The notes: generated from the sequence alone by a model not told the origin. DNA of 64,000 bases from Collinsella aerofaciens (GCF_902364945.1 NZ_CABJFS010000001.1:314980-378979), one strand, 5' to 3'. Shown: positions 46,231-55,745, counted from the stretch's first letter. Made by a program: numbers and translations.

Positions 46231-47190
46231 TTAGTACTTGAAGAAGCCCTCGCCCGAGCTTTCGCCCAGCTTACCTTCGTCGAGCATTTTCTTGAGGACG
46301 GAGGCCATGGCCTTAAAGTTGTAGGGCATCATCATCTTTTTGAGCAGCGGGCTCACCAGGCCCGGGACCTTCTGATACTGCATGACGATGTTGTAGGCCG
46401 TCTGGATGCCAACGGTGTCGAATACGCGGAACGGGCCCTTGGGGGCACCGGTGCCGCGCGTCCACGCGAGGTCGATGCTCTTGGGGTCACTCACACCCGA
46501 GACATACAGGTCAAGGCCCGAAAGCAGCCACGGCACCAACATGGAGTTGAGCAGGTAGCCGTTCTTTTCCTTGTTGACGGGAAGCGCCAGCATGCGGATG
46601 TCGTTGGCAAAGTCGACGAGCTCGTCAAAATAGCGCTTGTCGGTTTGGCTCTGGGCCATGACCTCGGTCATGTTGTTCTTCCAGATGGAGTTGGCAAAGT
46701 GCAGCGATAGGTACTTCTCGGGGCGGCCGGTGTACTTGGCAAAGGTACTCGGCAGCAACGTGGAAGAGTTGGTGACGATGACGGTCTTTTGCGGGAGAAC
46801 CGGGGCGAGCTTCTTGTAGAAGTCGATCTTTGCCTGGGTGTCCTCGGCCATAGACTCGATGACCAGGTCGGCGTCGGCCACTGCCTTGGCAAGATCGAGC
46901 TCCAGCTTGAGTGTGGAGTAGGCACGCTCAACGGCGGCGAGCGCCGCCTCCCTGTCGAAGGGCTGGTCGCTATCGGCGATGCCGGCACACCACTCGCCCG
47001 TACCGTCCGCCATACCCTCGATTGCCGCGATGTACTCCTCGCGCACATGATCGATCTTGGGCTGGGTGCGGCCGATGCTGCCCTCGCTGCGCAGCCAAAT
47101 CGTTACATCAAAGCCGCAGTAGGCAGCCTGAAAGGCAATCTGGCTTCCCAGCACGCCGCCGCCAGCAACGCGAACGGTCTTGTAGCTCAT
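46231..47190 (-). CDS. 3-hydroxyacyl-CoA dehydrogenase family protein
   Basis: 319 residues. NAD-binding Rossmann motif VAGGGVLGSQIAFQAA at the N-terminus (usually GxGxMG), catalytic region TNSSTLLPS and LHFANSIWKNNMTEVM (His of the HCDH site), and the C-terminal dimer domain with NKEKNGYLLNSML. It oxidises 3-hydroxyacyl-CoA or related hydroxy acids. GAGAGGA precedes the ATG. Its closeness to the dehydratase activase suggests a fermentation role, but this is inference. Confidence 0.88.
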   Translation of the reverse strand: MSYKTVRVAGGGVLGSQIAFQAAYCGFDVTIWLRSEGSIGRTQPKIDHVREEYIAAIEGMADGTGEWCAGIADSDQPFDREAALAAVERAYSTLKLELDLAKAVADADLVIESMAEDTQAKIDFYKKLAPVLPQKTVIVTNSSTLLPSTFAKYTGRPEKYLSLHFANSIWKNNMTEVMAQSQTDKRYFDELVDFANDIRMLALPVNKEKNGYLLNSMLVPWLLSGLDLYVSGVSDPKSIDLAWTRGTGAPKGPFRVFDTVGIQTAYNIVMQYQKVPGLVSPLLKKMMMPYNFKAMASVLKKMLDEGKLGESSGEGFFKY

Positions 47191-47359
47191 GGAACGGTCC
47201 TCTCTTACGTAATTCCATAGATGTGTATTTATTCAACCGTAAGGATGACGCGCGCTGGGGGTGGGTTCTATAAACGGGCGGTATTTCGCGGCAAACGGCT
47301 ACATATGTTCATTATCTCAGGGGTTCCGAGGGCAGTTTTTGGTGCCACCGAGACGTCGT
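47191..47359. other. Upstream region of the dehydrogenase gene
   Basis: No gene or clear promoter was identified; a plus-strand ORF spanning 47261-47494 runs through the palindromic element and is not accepted. Confidence 0.5.
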
Positions 47360-47489
47360 TTTCGGAAGTATGCGGCAAATTCCGAAACTCTTGAGCACGT
47401 CCTGATTTTCGCCAATAAAACCGCAGGTACAGAGCTTTGTCATATCCGGTGTGCTCGGCCTATTCAGATTTTGCCGCATACTTCCGAAA
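47360..47489. mobile_element. MITE-like element with 20-bp inverted repeats
   Basis: TTTCGGAAGTATGCGGCAAA (47360-47379) is perfectly inverted at 47470-47489 around a 90-nt interior. The right flank to about 47540, read on the minus strand (TGGACATATGTTGCG, AACGCCCCAA, GCGAACTTAG), resembles the interior of the 14975-15198 element (TGGACATATGTGGCC, AACGCCCAA, ACGAAGTTAG), which suggests a common family. Confidence 0.6.
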
Positions 47490-47543
47490 TCTAAGTTCGC
47501 AAAGGGTGATAGTTGGGGCGTTTACGCAACATATGTCCAGCAA

Positions 47544-47578
47544 AAACGGGTGGTAGCCGGCACGGCTGCCACCCGTTT
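47544..47578 (-). terminator. Terminator of the activase gene
   Basis: AAACGGGTGGCAGCC/GGCTACCACCCGTTT stem followed by TTGC on the minus strand, 28 nt after the stop. Confidence 0.85.
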
Positions 47579-47606
47579 GTCTCATATCTAGCCCATAGCG
47601 GGCAAG

Positions 47607-50600
47607 CTACTTCTTAATGCCGCGTCCCAGACGCTCGGCGACCGACGCAACGGCTTCCTCGCTGGCCGGCTCGCAGCTCACGCAGCCGTCGTGGGCGCGC
47701 ATCTGGCCGGTGACCTCGTCCATCGCGAGCGGCGCCACCTTCTCGAGCTTAAAGCCCTTGCCGGCGCGCATGTTCTCCTTGGCCACACTGATCATGAGCT
47801 TAATACGGTTGAGCTGGTTGACCTCGGACGCACCGGGGTCGTAGTCAACCGCGACAATGTTGCTCTCGGGATGCTGGCGGCGCAGCTCCTTGATCACGGC
47901 CTTGCCCACCACGTGGTTGGGCAGGCACGCGAAGGGCTGCGTGCAGATGATATTGGGCGCACCGTGATCGATCAGGTCGAGCATCTCGGCCGTGAGCAGC
48001 CAGCCCTCGCCCATGTTGTTGCACACCGAAAGCACCGTGCGGGCCTTGTCGGCCATGGTGCCGATGCGCTCGGGCGCCTCAAAGCGGCGGGACTTCTCGA
48101 GCATCTCCTCCACCGGCGTGCGCATCCAGTCCACCAGCTTGATGAGCGCCTGCATGCCCGCGCGCGTAGTGGGAGAGCTTCCCAGCTCGTCCTTCTGCAG
48201 CTCGGCGTTGCTCATGGAGTACAGGAAGAAGTCGAGCAGGCCCGGCACCACGGCCTCGCAGCCCTCGCGCTCGATAACGTCGACCACGTGGTTGTTGGCC
48301 GTGGGATGGAACTTGACCAAGATCTCGCCGACCACGCCCACGCGCGGCTTGGTGCCCTCGCCCACGAGCGGCATGGAGTCGAACGCGCGGATGGCCTCGC
48401 GGCACAGCTTGGTGTAGTTATGCCTGTTGAACTTGGGCGCCAGCTTGCGGGCGCGCGCCATGTACTCCTCGTAGAGTGCGTTCGCCGCACCGGGCGTTGC
48501 CTCGTACGGGCGGCAACGATAGAGCATCTGCATCATCACGTCGCCAAAGAGCACCGCGTAGACTGCCTGCTTAAGCAGCGCCGGCGTAATCTTAAAGCCG
48601 GGGTTGTCCTCGCCCAGCGCCACGGCCGAAAGCGAGATCACCGGAATCTCGGGGTGGCCGCTCTCGCGCAGGGCCTTGCGGATAAGCGCGATGTAGTTGG
48701 TGGCACGGCAGCCACCGCCGGTCTGGCTGATGACCACGGCTGTCTTGGACAGGTCGTACCGACCGCTCTCGATGGCCTCCATGATCTGACCCGTCACCAG
48801 GATCGACGGATAGCAGATGTCGTTGTTCACATAGCGCAGACCGGCCTCGACGGCATCGTGGTCAGTCGAGGGCAGCAGCTCCAGGTTGTAGCCGGCACCG
48901 CGGAACACCTCTTTGACCAGGTCAAAGTGGATCGGCGCCATCTGCGGGCACAGGATGGTGTAACCCTCCTCGCGCATCTGCTCGGTAAAGGGCACCTTGG
49001 GCCATGCGGTCGAGGCGCTCTCACGCTGCGCCTCGAACGTGTACTTGCGGCTCGCGAATGCGGGAGCATCCATGGAGGGTGCCACCGGCGCGGCGTCGCC
49101 CTGCTCGTAGGCCTCGCCCGCTGCCGTAGCCTCGGCCAAGCGCTCGGCCTCCTGGTCCTTGAGCGCCGCCATGAGCGAGCGGATGCGGATGCGCGCAGCG
49201 CCCAGGTTGGACACCTCGTCGATCTTGAGCACGGTGTAGATCTTGCCGCTGGCCTCAAGGATTTCCTGCACCTGGTCGGTGGTCAGAGCGTCCAGGCCAC
49301 AGCCGAAGGAATTGAGCTGGATCAGGTCCAGGTCGTTGCGCATGGTCACAAAGCGGGCGACGGCGTACAGGCGACTGTGGTACATCCACTGGTCGACGAC
49401 GCGAATCGGACGCTCGGGCTTTACCAGATGCGCGAGCGAATCCTCGGTAAAGACCGCAAAGCCAAAGCTCGAGATAAGCTCGGGCAGGGCGTGGTTGATC
49501 TCGGGGTCGTTGTGGTAGGGACGACCGGCGAGCACGATGCCGTGACCGCCGTGGTCCTCGACCCACTTAAGAGCCTCCTCGCCCATGGTCTGGATGTCCT
49601 CGTGGAAACGCGCATCGGCCTCAAAGGCAGCGTTGACAGCGGCATCGACCTCGGAGCGCGTGATCTTGGGCCCACGCACGCGACCGCGACCGGCTTGCGC
49701 ATCGGCCACACGGTCGACGGCGAGCACCTGATACAGACGGCGCTTGAGCTCGGTCTTGTCATGATAGGGCACAAACGGGTACAGGAACTCGATGTTCTGT
49801 TCGCGGATCTCGTCGATGTTGAGTGCCAACGCCGTGGGATAGCTCATGACGATGGGGCAGTTGTAACAGTTGCCGGCGGTCGGATCCTCCTTGCGCTCCC
49901 AGCGCACGCACGGCATCCAGATAAAGTCGACATCGCGGTCGATAAGGTTCATCACATGGCCGTGGCTCATCTTGGCCGGATAGCACACGCTCTCGGACGG
50001 CATGGACTCGATGCCCGCCTGGTAGGTCTTCTTGCTCGACTGGTCGGACAGCTGCACGCTAAAGCCCAGACGCGTAAAGAACGCATGCCAGAAGGGGTAG
50101 TTCTCGTACATGTTGAGCGCGCGCGGGATGCCGACGGTGCCGCGCGGGGCCTCGTCGGGACTCAGCACCTCGCGGTTAAACAGCAGCTCGTTTTTCTTTT
50201 TGAAGAGGTTGGGGGCCTCGGTCTTTTGCTTTTTGTGGCCGGCGCCCTTCTCGCAGCGGTTGCCGGTAATGAAGCGCCTGCCGCCGCCAAAGTCGTTGAC
50301 GGTAAGCTGGCAGTTGTTAGAGCAACGGCCGCAGCGGACATGCTTTTGCGTCACGGTGAGGTGTGCGATATCCTCAGCCGAAAGGATGGTCGAGGTGCCG
50401 TCGGCACCGGCGCGATCGCGGGCGAGCAGGGCCGCACCGTAGGCGCCCATACAGCCGGCGATGTCGGGACGCACGGCATGAACGCCGGTGAGCTGCTCAA
50501 ACGCGCGCAGCGTGGCATCGGACATAAAGGTGCCGCCCTGAACGATCACCTGGCTGCCGATCTCCTTGGGGTCACGCAGCTTAATGACTTTAAACAGGGC

Positions 50601-52409
50601 ATTCTTGATGACGGAATAGGACAGGCCGGCCGCAATGTCGCCCACCGTGGCGCCTTCCTTTTGCGCCTGCTTGACACGCGAGTTCATAAAGACCGTGCAG
50701 CGGCTGCCCAGGTCGACCGGGGCCTTGGCATGGATGGCAGCGTTGGCGAACGCGCGTACGTCCATGTTCATAGAGACGGCGAAGCTCTCGATAAAGCTAC
50801 CGCAACCCGACGAGCAGGCCTCGTTGAGCATGATGTGCTCGATCACGCCGTCCTTGACGCGCAGGCACTTCATGTCCTGGCCGCCAATGTCCAGGATGAA
50901 CTCGACGCCGGGCAGAAACGCCTTGGCGCCGCGCAGGTGCGCGACGGTCTCGATCTCGCCGGAGTCGGCCTTGAGAGCCTCGATGAGCAGCGCCTCGCCG
51001 TAGCCCGTGGTGGTCACGTGGCCGATGGTGCAGCCTGCGGGGATGTGGTTGTAGAAATCGGCCATGATGACCTTGGCCGTGCCTAGGATGTCGCCGTTGT
51101 TGTTGCCGTACCAGGTGTGCAGCAGCTGACCGTCCTCGCCCACGAGCGCGGCTTTCATGGTGGTGGAGCCGGCGTCGATACCGATGAACACGCGGCCGGT
51201 GTAGCCGTCGAGCTTGCCCTTGGGGACGACTTCCTGGTCGTGGCGGGTTTTGAACTCGGCAAAGTCCTCGTCGGTGGCAAAGAGCGGATCCAGACGCTCG
51301 ACCTCGGCACCCTGTGTGTCACCCAGAGCATCGATAGCCTCAATGAGCTGCGGGAACGTGCTGAGCTTGTTGGACTCGTGCGCCATGGCAGCGCCGCTCG
51401 CCACAAACAGGTGAGCGTTTTGGGGCACAATGCGGTGCTCCTCGTCCAGGTTGAGCGTGAGGTAGAAACGGTGGCGCAGCTCGGAGAGATACTGCAGCGG
51501 GCCGCCCAGGAAGGCGACGTTGCCGCGGATGGGACGGCCGCACGCCAGGCCCGAGATGGTCTGGGTCACAACGGCCTGGAAGATGGAAGCGGCCACATCC
51601 TCGGGACGGGCGCCCTCGTTGAGCAGCGGTTGCACGTCGGTCTTGGCAAATACGCCGCAGCGGCTGGCGATGGGATAGATGGTGGTGGCGTTGGCCGCAA
51701 GCTCGTTAAGGCCGCTCGCGTCGGTGTGCAGCAGGGTTGCCATCTGGTCGATGAACGCGCCCGTACCGCCGGCGCAGGTGCCGTTCATGCGCTGCTCGAT
51801 ACCGTTGTCAAAGTAGATGATCTTGGCGTCCTCGCCGCCCAGCTCGATGGCGACATCGGTGGCCGGGATGAGGGTCTCGACGGCACGCTTACTGGCGATG
51901 ACTTCCTGGACAAACTCCAGGTCGAGCCACTGGGACAGCAGCAGGCCACCCGAGCCGGTGATGGCGCAGGTCATCTGGGCCGTCGGCAGCACCGTCGCGG
52001 CACCCTCGAACAAGTCGCGGGCGCAGGCACGGACATCGGTGTGGTGGCGCTGGTACTTGGCGTAGACGATCTGGTTGTCGTCGTTGAGCACGGCGAGCTT
52101 AACGGTGGTGGAGCCCACGTCGATGCCCAGGTGCAGGTTGCCGTGGGCGTTCTCGGGGTTGAAGATCGCGCCTTCGGGGGCGTGGACAGCGGTAGCGGCT
52201 ACGGGATCTGCAGCGTTGGCCGCGGTTGCGTCAGTCGTTGCGCCGGCAACGAATGCCTCCCCCGCCGCGCTCTTAGCCTCGGCGACTTTCTCAGTGACTA
52301 TCTCGGCAGCAGCGGTCGCCGCCTTCTGCGCGGCATCCGCCACGGCGGGCGCGGCCTCGCGTGCGGCAGCGACCATGCGGTCCTTAATGCCCTCGACGAG
52401 TTTGCTCAT
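47607..52409 (-). CDS. Giant acyl-CoA dehydratase activase (two BadF/BadG ATPase domains + DUF2229 + HgdB-like)
   Basis: 1600 residues. An Ala-rich amphipathic N-terminus (1-75) precedes ASKHA ATPase domain 1 (from LGIDVGSTTVKLAV, ~94; cluster cysteine in NGTCAGGTGAF) and domain 2 (from FIGIDAGSTTMKAAL, ~407; NEACSSGCGSFIE). Then follow a CGRCSNNC cysteine cluster (~690), a DUF2229 region (~760-1000) and an HgdB-like C-terminus. Related activators drive ATP-dependent electron transfer to 2-hydroxyacyl-CoA dehydratases; the target here is not identified. The start (AGGAGAG upstream) lies 11 nt after tetR, so it is probably one operon. Confidence 0.9.
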   Translation of the reverse strand: MSKLVEGIKDRMVAAAREAAPAVADAAQKAATAAAEIVTEKVAEAKSAAGEAFVAGATTDATAANAADPVAATAVHAPEGAIFNPENAHGNLHLGIDVGSTTVKLAVLNDDNQIVYAKYQRHHTDVRACARDLFEGAATVLPTAQMTCAITGSGGLLLSQWLDLEFVQEVIASKRAVETLIPATDVAIELGGEDAKIIYFDNGIEQRMNGTCAGGTGAFIDQMATLLHTDASGLNELAANATTIYPIASRCGVFAKTDVQPLLNEGARPEDVAASIFQAVVTQTISGLACGRPIRGNVAFLGGPLQYLSELRHRFYLTLNLDEEHRIVPQNAHLFVASGAAMAHESNKLSTFPQLIEAIDALGDTQGAEVERLDPLFATDEDFAEFKTRHDQEVVPKGKLDGYTGRVFIGIDAGSTTMKAALVGEDGQLLHTWYGNNNGDILGTAKVIMADFYNHIPAGCTIGHVTTTGYGEALLIEALKADSGEIETVAHLRGAKAFLPGVEFILDIGGQDMKCLRVKDGVIEHIMLNEACSSGCGSFIESFAVSMNMDVRAFANAAIHAKAPVDLGSRCTVFMNSRVKQAQKEGATVGDIAAGLSYSVIKNALFKVIKLRDPKEIGSQVIVQGGTFMSDATLRAFEQLTGVHAVRPDIAGCMGAYGAALLARDRAGADGTSTILSAEDIAHLTVTQKHVRCGRCSNNCQLTVNDFGGGRRFITGNRCEKGAGHKKQKTEAPNLFKKKNELLFNREVLSPDEAPRGTVGIPRALNMYENYPFWHAFFTRLGFSVQLSDQSSKKTYQAGIESMPSESVCYPAKMSHGHVMNLIDRDVDFIWMPCVRWERKEDPTAGNCYNCPIVMSYPTALALNIDEIREQNIEFLYPFVPYHDKTELKRRLYQVLAVDRVADAQAGRGRVRGPKITRSEVDAAVNAAFEADARFHEDIQTMGEEALKWVEDHGGHGIVLAGRPYHNDPEINHALPELISSFGFAVFTEDSLAHLVKPERPIRVVDQWMYHSRLYAVARFVTMRNDLDLIQLNSFGCGLDALTTDQVQEILEASGKIYTVLKIDEVSNLGAARIRIRSLMAALKDQEAERLAEATAAGEAYEQGDAAPVAPSMDAPAFASRKYTFEAQRESASTAWPKVPFTEQMREEGYTILCPQMAPIHFDLVKEVFRGAGYNLELLPSTDHDAVEAGLRYVNNDICYPSILVTGQIMEAIESGRYDLSKTAVVISQTGGGCRATNYIALIRKALRESGHPEIPVISLSAVALGEDNPGFKITPALLKQAVYAVLFGDVMMQMLYRCRPYEATPGAANALYEEYMARARKLAPKFNRHNYTKLCREAIRAFDSMPLVGEGTKPRVGVVGEILVKFHPTANNHVVDVIEREGCEAVVPGLLDFFLYSMSNAELQKDELGSSPTTRAGMQALIKLVDWMRTPVEEMLEKSRRFEAPERIGTMADKARTVLSVCNNMGEGWLLTAEMLDLIDHGAPNIICTQPFACLPNHVVGKAVIKELRRQHPESNIVAVDYDPGASEVNQLNRIKLMISVAKENMRAGKGFKLEKVAPLAMDEVTGQMRAHDGCVSCEPASEEAVASVAERLGRGIKK

Positions 52410-52420
52410 TGTCTCTCCTC

Positions 52421-53131
52421 TTAGTTGTTGGACTCGACGGTTGCGGCGGTGTCGACCGCGTCCTCGAGCTGCAAGTTCAATAGCTTCATGCCGTATTCCG
52501 GCACGTTGATATCGATGGGTTGGCCATACAGGTCGCCGGGGCGCACAAAAGCGAGCACCGTCATAATGCGCGCCATGGCCTCGGGCGATTCGGTGAGCCC
52601 ACGCTCAAACCAGCGCTGAATCATGCCGACCTCGGCGCTCACGACGTAGGTGACGTAGTAGTCAAAGAACGTGCCCAGCGCCAGGCCCAAAATGCCCGTC
52701 TGCGCACGCGGCACCACAGCCTCACGCGCGGTGTCGATAATCCTTTTAATAAAGGCCTGGTCGCCGCCCGGACCCAGCAGCGCACCGATTAAGTCGCGGT
52801 TGGCCGCAAGATAACGCAGCAGCTCAACCGAACCGGGCGCCGGCTCGAGCTCGTCAATGTTACGGTAAAGATCGGGCAGCTGAGCTGAGGTGATGAGCTC
52901 AATGCGCTCACGGATCTCGGCCAGCAAGCCGTCCTCGATTTGATTGATAAAGTCGGGAATATCGCGATAGTGCGAATAGAACGTGCGGCGCGTAAGGCCA
53001 GCACGCTCGGTGAGCGACGCGACATTAATGCGCGAAAGGTCGCCGCTTTCGGCAAGCTCGCTGGCAAGTGCCTGGCGAAGGGCACGCTGCGAGCGAAGGG
53101 ACCGGCGATCGCATTTCTCGAGCTGGGACAA
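52421..53131 (-). CDS. TetR-family transcriptional regulator
   Basis: 236 residues. The N-terminal helix-turn-helix is RINVASLTERAGLTRRTFYSHY (first ~20: RINVASLTERAGLTRRTFYS), and the C-terminal ligand domain is long and variable. TTG start at 53131, supported by AAGGAGG 5 nt upstream. Located immediately upstream of the giant activase gene, which it probably controls together with itself. Confidence 0.88.
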   Translation of the reverse strand: MSQLEKCDRRSLRSQRALRQALASELAESGDLSRINVASLTERAGLTRRTFYSHYRDIPDFINQIEDGLLAEIRERIELITSAQLPDLYRNIDELEPAPGSVELLRYLAANRDLIGALLGPGGDQAFIKRIIDTAREAVVPRAQTGILGLALGTFFDYYVTYVVSAEVGMIQRWFERGLTESPEAMARIMTVLAFVRPGDLYGQPIDINVPEYGMKLLNLQLEDAVDTAATVESNN

Positions 53132-53220
53132 GCGTCCTCCTTGCTACTCAGCCTGTGCGCTATTGCACAGTGCGAGTATTATTGCACACCGTGTGCATCA
53201 ACACGTAAAGGCAATATTTT

Positions 53221-53254
53221 GGATGTGACAAAGGGCAGCCCCTTTGTCACATCC
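53221..53254. repeat. Hairpin GGATGTGACAAAGGG / CCCTTTGTCACATCC
   Basis: 15-bp perfect stem with a 4-nt loop (CAGC), in the tetR upstream region. Its arms repeat the 53458 copy (TGTGACAAAG), but the GGGAC loop is collapsed to GGGCAG. It could be a bound operator or a repeat-family member. Confidence 0.7.
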
Positions 53255-53457
53255 AGCGACCGCCTAGGTTGTGCCAGTTGTGCCTGGCTTTTGGAGTGGC
53301 ATTGCCGATTGTTCAAAATGTCATTCGTGGGTAGAATAGTGTCGACGGCAGCCCAAGTTCTGGAAAGCTGGGCAGCGCCGTTGTTTGCATTAGGGGGTCA
53401 ACGCCTTAGCGGCGGCGACCCCTCTTTCGTTGCTTCGAACGTTGCTCGAGTGCCCCC

Positions 53458-53492
53458 ATGTGACAAAGGGGCCGTCCCTTTCTTTGTCACAT
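53458..53492 (-). repeat. Post-stop hairpin with GGGACGG loop
   Basis: On the minus strand ATGTGACAAAG-AAAGGGACGGCCC-CTTTGTCACAT, 11-bp perfect stem starting 2 nt after the HAD-gene stop. Confidence 0.8.
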
Positions 53493-53494
53493 TA

Positions 53495-54352
53495 TTATTC
53501 GATGACGGTGCGGGAGTCTTGCTTGCGCATGGTGGCGAGCATGTGTTTGGGGACGGCATGGACCATGCAGCTGCCGATGGTCGCGCTCGCGGCGGCCTTA
53601 GCCGCATCGCTTGCGTTTTTGGTCGCGTAGCTGTGGCGGAAACGCTTGAGCATGGCGATGTCGTTGCCGCCGTCGCCGTAGACCGCGACCTCATCCTCGG
53701 CAATACCGTAGTAGCCCGCCAGCCAGGCCACACTCTCGCCCTTGTTGCACGCCACGTCCGTGATCTCGAACATCACCGGATCGAACGGCGCGTTGACCAC
53801 ATGGTCCGAGCGCTCGGCAAGATATGCCTTAAGGTCACGCTCCAGCTCGGGCGAGGTCACGCGGCAGTTGATCTTGCACACATCGTGGCGCAGGATGTCA
53901 CCGATCGACTGGTCAAAATACTGTTCCTCGTGATACCCGCCGCGTGCACGCATGCCGCGCATCACAATACGCTTGATGGGGCTGTCCTTTTTAAAGCCCG
54001 CCTGATGCATCTCGAACGAACCGCTCGAGTACATGCCATCGGGCGTGGAGCAATCAAAGCAAATGTCCGGAAACGCCTTGAGCAGTTCCTCAGTGACTTG
54101 CTGATCGATGGTCCAGGTCTTGAGCACCTCACCATGGCTGTCGCGCACGATGGACCCATTGGAGCAGCAGGCGTCAAGCGCCAGGCCCGTAAAGCCATGC
54201 TCGCCAATCGGCAACGTCGAGCGTCCAGTCGCGGGAACCACATGCAAGCCAGCCTCGGTCAGCTCGCGGATGGCACGGCGGATGGTCCCATCCGCCTCAT
54301 GCAGTGCGTTCAGCAGCGTTCCGTCTAAATCACTCGCGAACATCTTGATCAT
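53495..54352 (-). CDS. HAD-superfamily phosphatase, Cof type
   Basis: 285 residues. Motif I MFASDLDGTLLNALHEADG at the N-terminus, motif II VVPATGRS, and the later KGESVAWLAGYYGIAEDEV with motif IV AVYGDGGNDIAMLKRF. A cap of type C2B lies between. It dephosphorylates an unidentified sugar phosphate or cofactor. ATG at 54352; its ribosome binding site AAGGAGAG lies inside a perfect 13-bp hairpin (54361-54398). Confidence 0.9.
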   Translation of the reverse strand: MIKMFASDLDGTLLNALHEADGTIRRAIRELTEAGLHVVPATGRSTLPIGEHGFTGLALDACCSNGSIVRDSHGEVLKTWTIDQQVTEELLKAFPDICFDCSTPDGMYSSGSFEMHQAGFKKDSPIKRIVMRGMRARGGYHEEQYFDQSIGDILRHDVCKINCRVTSPELERDLKAYLAERSDHVVNAPFDPVMFEITDVACNKGESVAWLAGYYGIAEDEVAVYGDGGNDIAMLKRFRHSYATKNASDAAKAAASATIGSCMVHAVPKHMLATMRKQDSRTVIE

Positions 54353-54360
54353 GGGCGTGC

Positions 54361-54398
54361 CTCTCCTTCGTCTGCACGATATTGTAGACGAAGGAGAG
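54361..54398 (-). promoter_or_regulatory. Leader hairpin covering the HAD ribosome binding site
   Basis: CTCTCCTTCGTCT and its exact complement, 12-nt loop. On the minus strand the 3' arm contains AAGGAGAG, the Shine-Dalgarno sequence located 8 nt before the ATG at 54352, so folding would block initiation. No U-tract follows, so it is not a terminator of the MFS gene upstream. Confidence 0.7.
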
Positions 54399-54467
54399 GT
54401 ATGCCCAAACAATGCCGTCCCGGCGCGGCGGGCTACTGCCTCCGCAAATTCACGGTGCCCCAGCGCG

Positions 54468-55730
54468 TTAAGACAATCGCCACAAGCAGCTTTTCAGCCG
54501 ATAAAACAGCGCCGTCGTCAACGTCAGCACCGCCAGCATGCCTGCGAATACAATCGCCGGTGCCCATCGATCGTATGCGAGCCCGTAAACCAATTGGCCG
54601 ATAGACGTTGCGCAGGAAAGAACCATGTAAACGACCGAAAGCACTTTTCCGCAGAGCTCAGTCGGCGCTGCCCGCTGAACAAACGCGATGATTTCAACCG
54701 ACGCAATGCTTGCCCACACCATGACCCATGCCGAACCAACCGCAAACACGGTGAACACGCATACATCTGCGCCGAACAGTAGCGTGACAATAATCGGTAC
54801 GACTCCTAAACAGATCATCGCAACATATCGACATATGCCATTGAGAGAAAAGCGATGCGGCCAAATGCCGACCAAGCCACTGCCGGTAAGACCACCCAAG
54901 CCCAGAGCAACCTCAACTATCCCAACGCAGGACGATTGCATGCCGAGATGCTTTGTAACAATAATGGGAGCGCCAATCGTTAGCCCAACCAACGCAAGGT
55001 TTAAAACGGCCGCAAGCAAAATCACGGCGACCAATGATGCATTTTGCAGCAGATACCGAATCGACTCCCGAAAATCGTTTCGGCATGTCATGCGAGTCGC
55101 GCCGTCTCCCATCGTTTCAGATGAGACATTTTGCTTGAGCGCGCCCCCAAACAACAGAGCTGACATCGCAAACGCCACCGACGCGGTTGTGCAGAGAGCA
55201 TCGATGCCAAAGCACCCATAGACTGCCGTCCCGACCACAGGACCCAAGATATTGCTCACCATGGTCACCTGCGAAACCAATGCAGTGGCCCGCTCAACCT
55301 TCTTTTCACCCGCCATGCGCACCGTCTCAATTTGGAGCATTGGCTTTAGCAGCGATTGAACGCCATATTGAACACAAAGTATCGCTACTACGACGACCGC
55401 AAGAGGCAATGAGCGCTTCATGGGGATAGACAGCAGCGATGTAGTCATCAGAGCAATACCGAGGACCACCAGGACCTCGCGATGTCTTCCCCTATCCGCC
55501 AAGATTCCGCCAACCGGAGTTGCGAGTACGCCGGGTATGAACGCCGTCGCCACGACGACGCCATATAACGTTGACGATCCACTGCAATCGAACAAGTAAA
55601 GTGGATACGCAAAGCACAGCGCCGACAGCATCGAATACGTGCACAGCTGCGCAACCAGAAGTTCCGCGAGCCTGATTGACCGCACTGTTTTTGATTTCAA
55701 CGAGACGCCGACGTCTCTCAGCCCAGCCAT
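54468..55730 (-). CDS. MFS transporter
   Basis: 420 residues with 12 predicted helices in two halves. Motif A-like GGILADRGRHREVLV after helix 2 fits drug/metabolite efflux or uptake of the major facilitator superfamily. A TetR gene lies just upstream and paired operators flank the promoter, so it is probably an inducible efflux pump (inference). Substrate unknown. Ribosome binding site GGGGGCG. Confidence 0.88.
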   Translation of the reverse strand: MAGLRDVGVSLKSKTVRSIRLAELLVAQLCTYSMLSALCFAYPLYLFDCSGSSTLYGVVVATAFIPGVLATPVGGILADRGRHREVLVVLGIALMTTSLLSIPMKRSLPLAVVVVAILCVQYGVQSLLKPMLQIETVRMAGEKKVERATALVSQVTMVSNILGPVVGTAVYGCFGIDALCTTASVAFAMSALLFGGALKQNVSSETMGDGATRMTCRNDFRESIRYLLQNASLVAVILLAAVLNLALVGLTIGAPIIVTKHLGMQSSCVGIVEVALGLGGLTGSGLVGIWPHRFSLNGICRYVAMICLGVVPIIVTLLFGADVCVFTVFAVGSAWVMVWASIASVEIIAFVQRAAPTELCGKVLSVVYMVLSCATSIGQLVYGLAYDRWAPAIVFAGMLAVLTLTTALFYRLKSCLWRLS

Positions 55731-55745
55731 AAGTCCGCCCCCTAT

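Larger units (their letters stand above)
53132..53494. other. Intergenic region with two GTGACAAAG hairpins
   Basis: No credible gene. Two hairpins with the same arms (53221-53254, 53458-53492) are separated by ~200 nt of unremarkable sequence, the first of them ~90 nt upstream of tetR. Confidence 0.6.

Noticed and set aside
47261..47494. Plus-strand 77-codon ORF
   Set aside because: Passes through a 20-bp inverted-repeat element; composition not protein-like.
47691..51086. Plus-strand 1131-codon ORF opposite the activase
   Set aside because: Antisense shadow with His/Leu/Val-rich composition and no recognisable domains.
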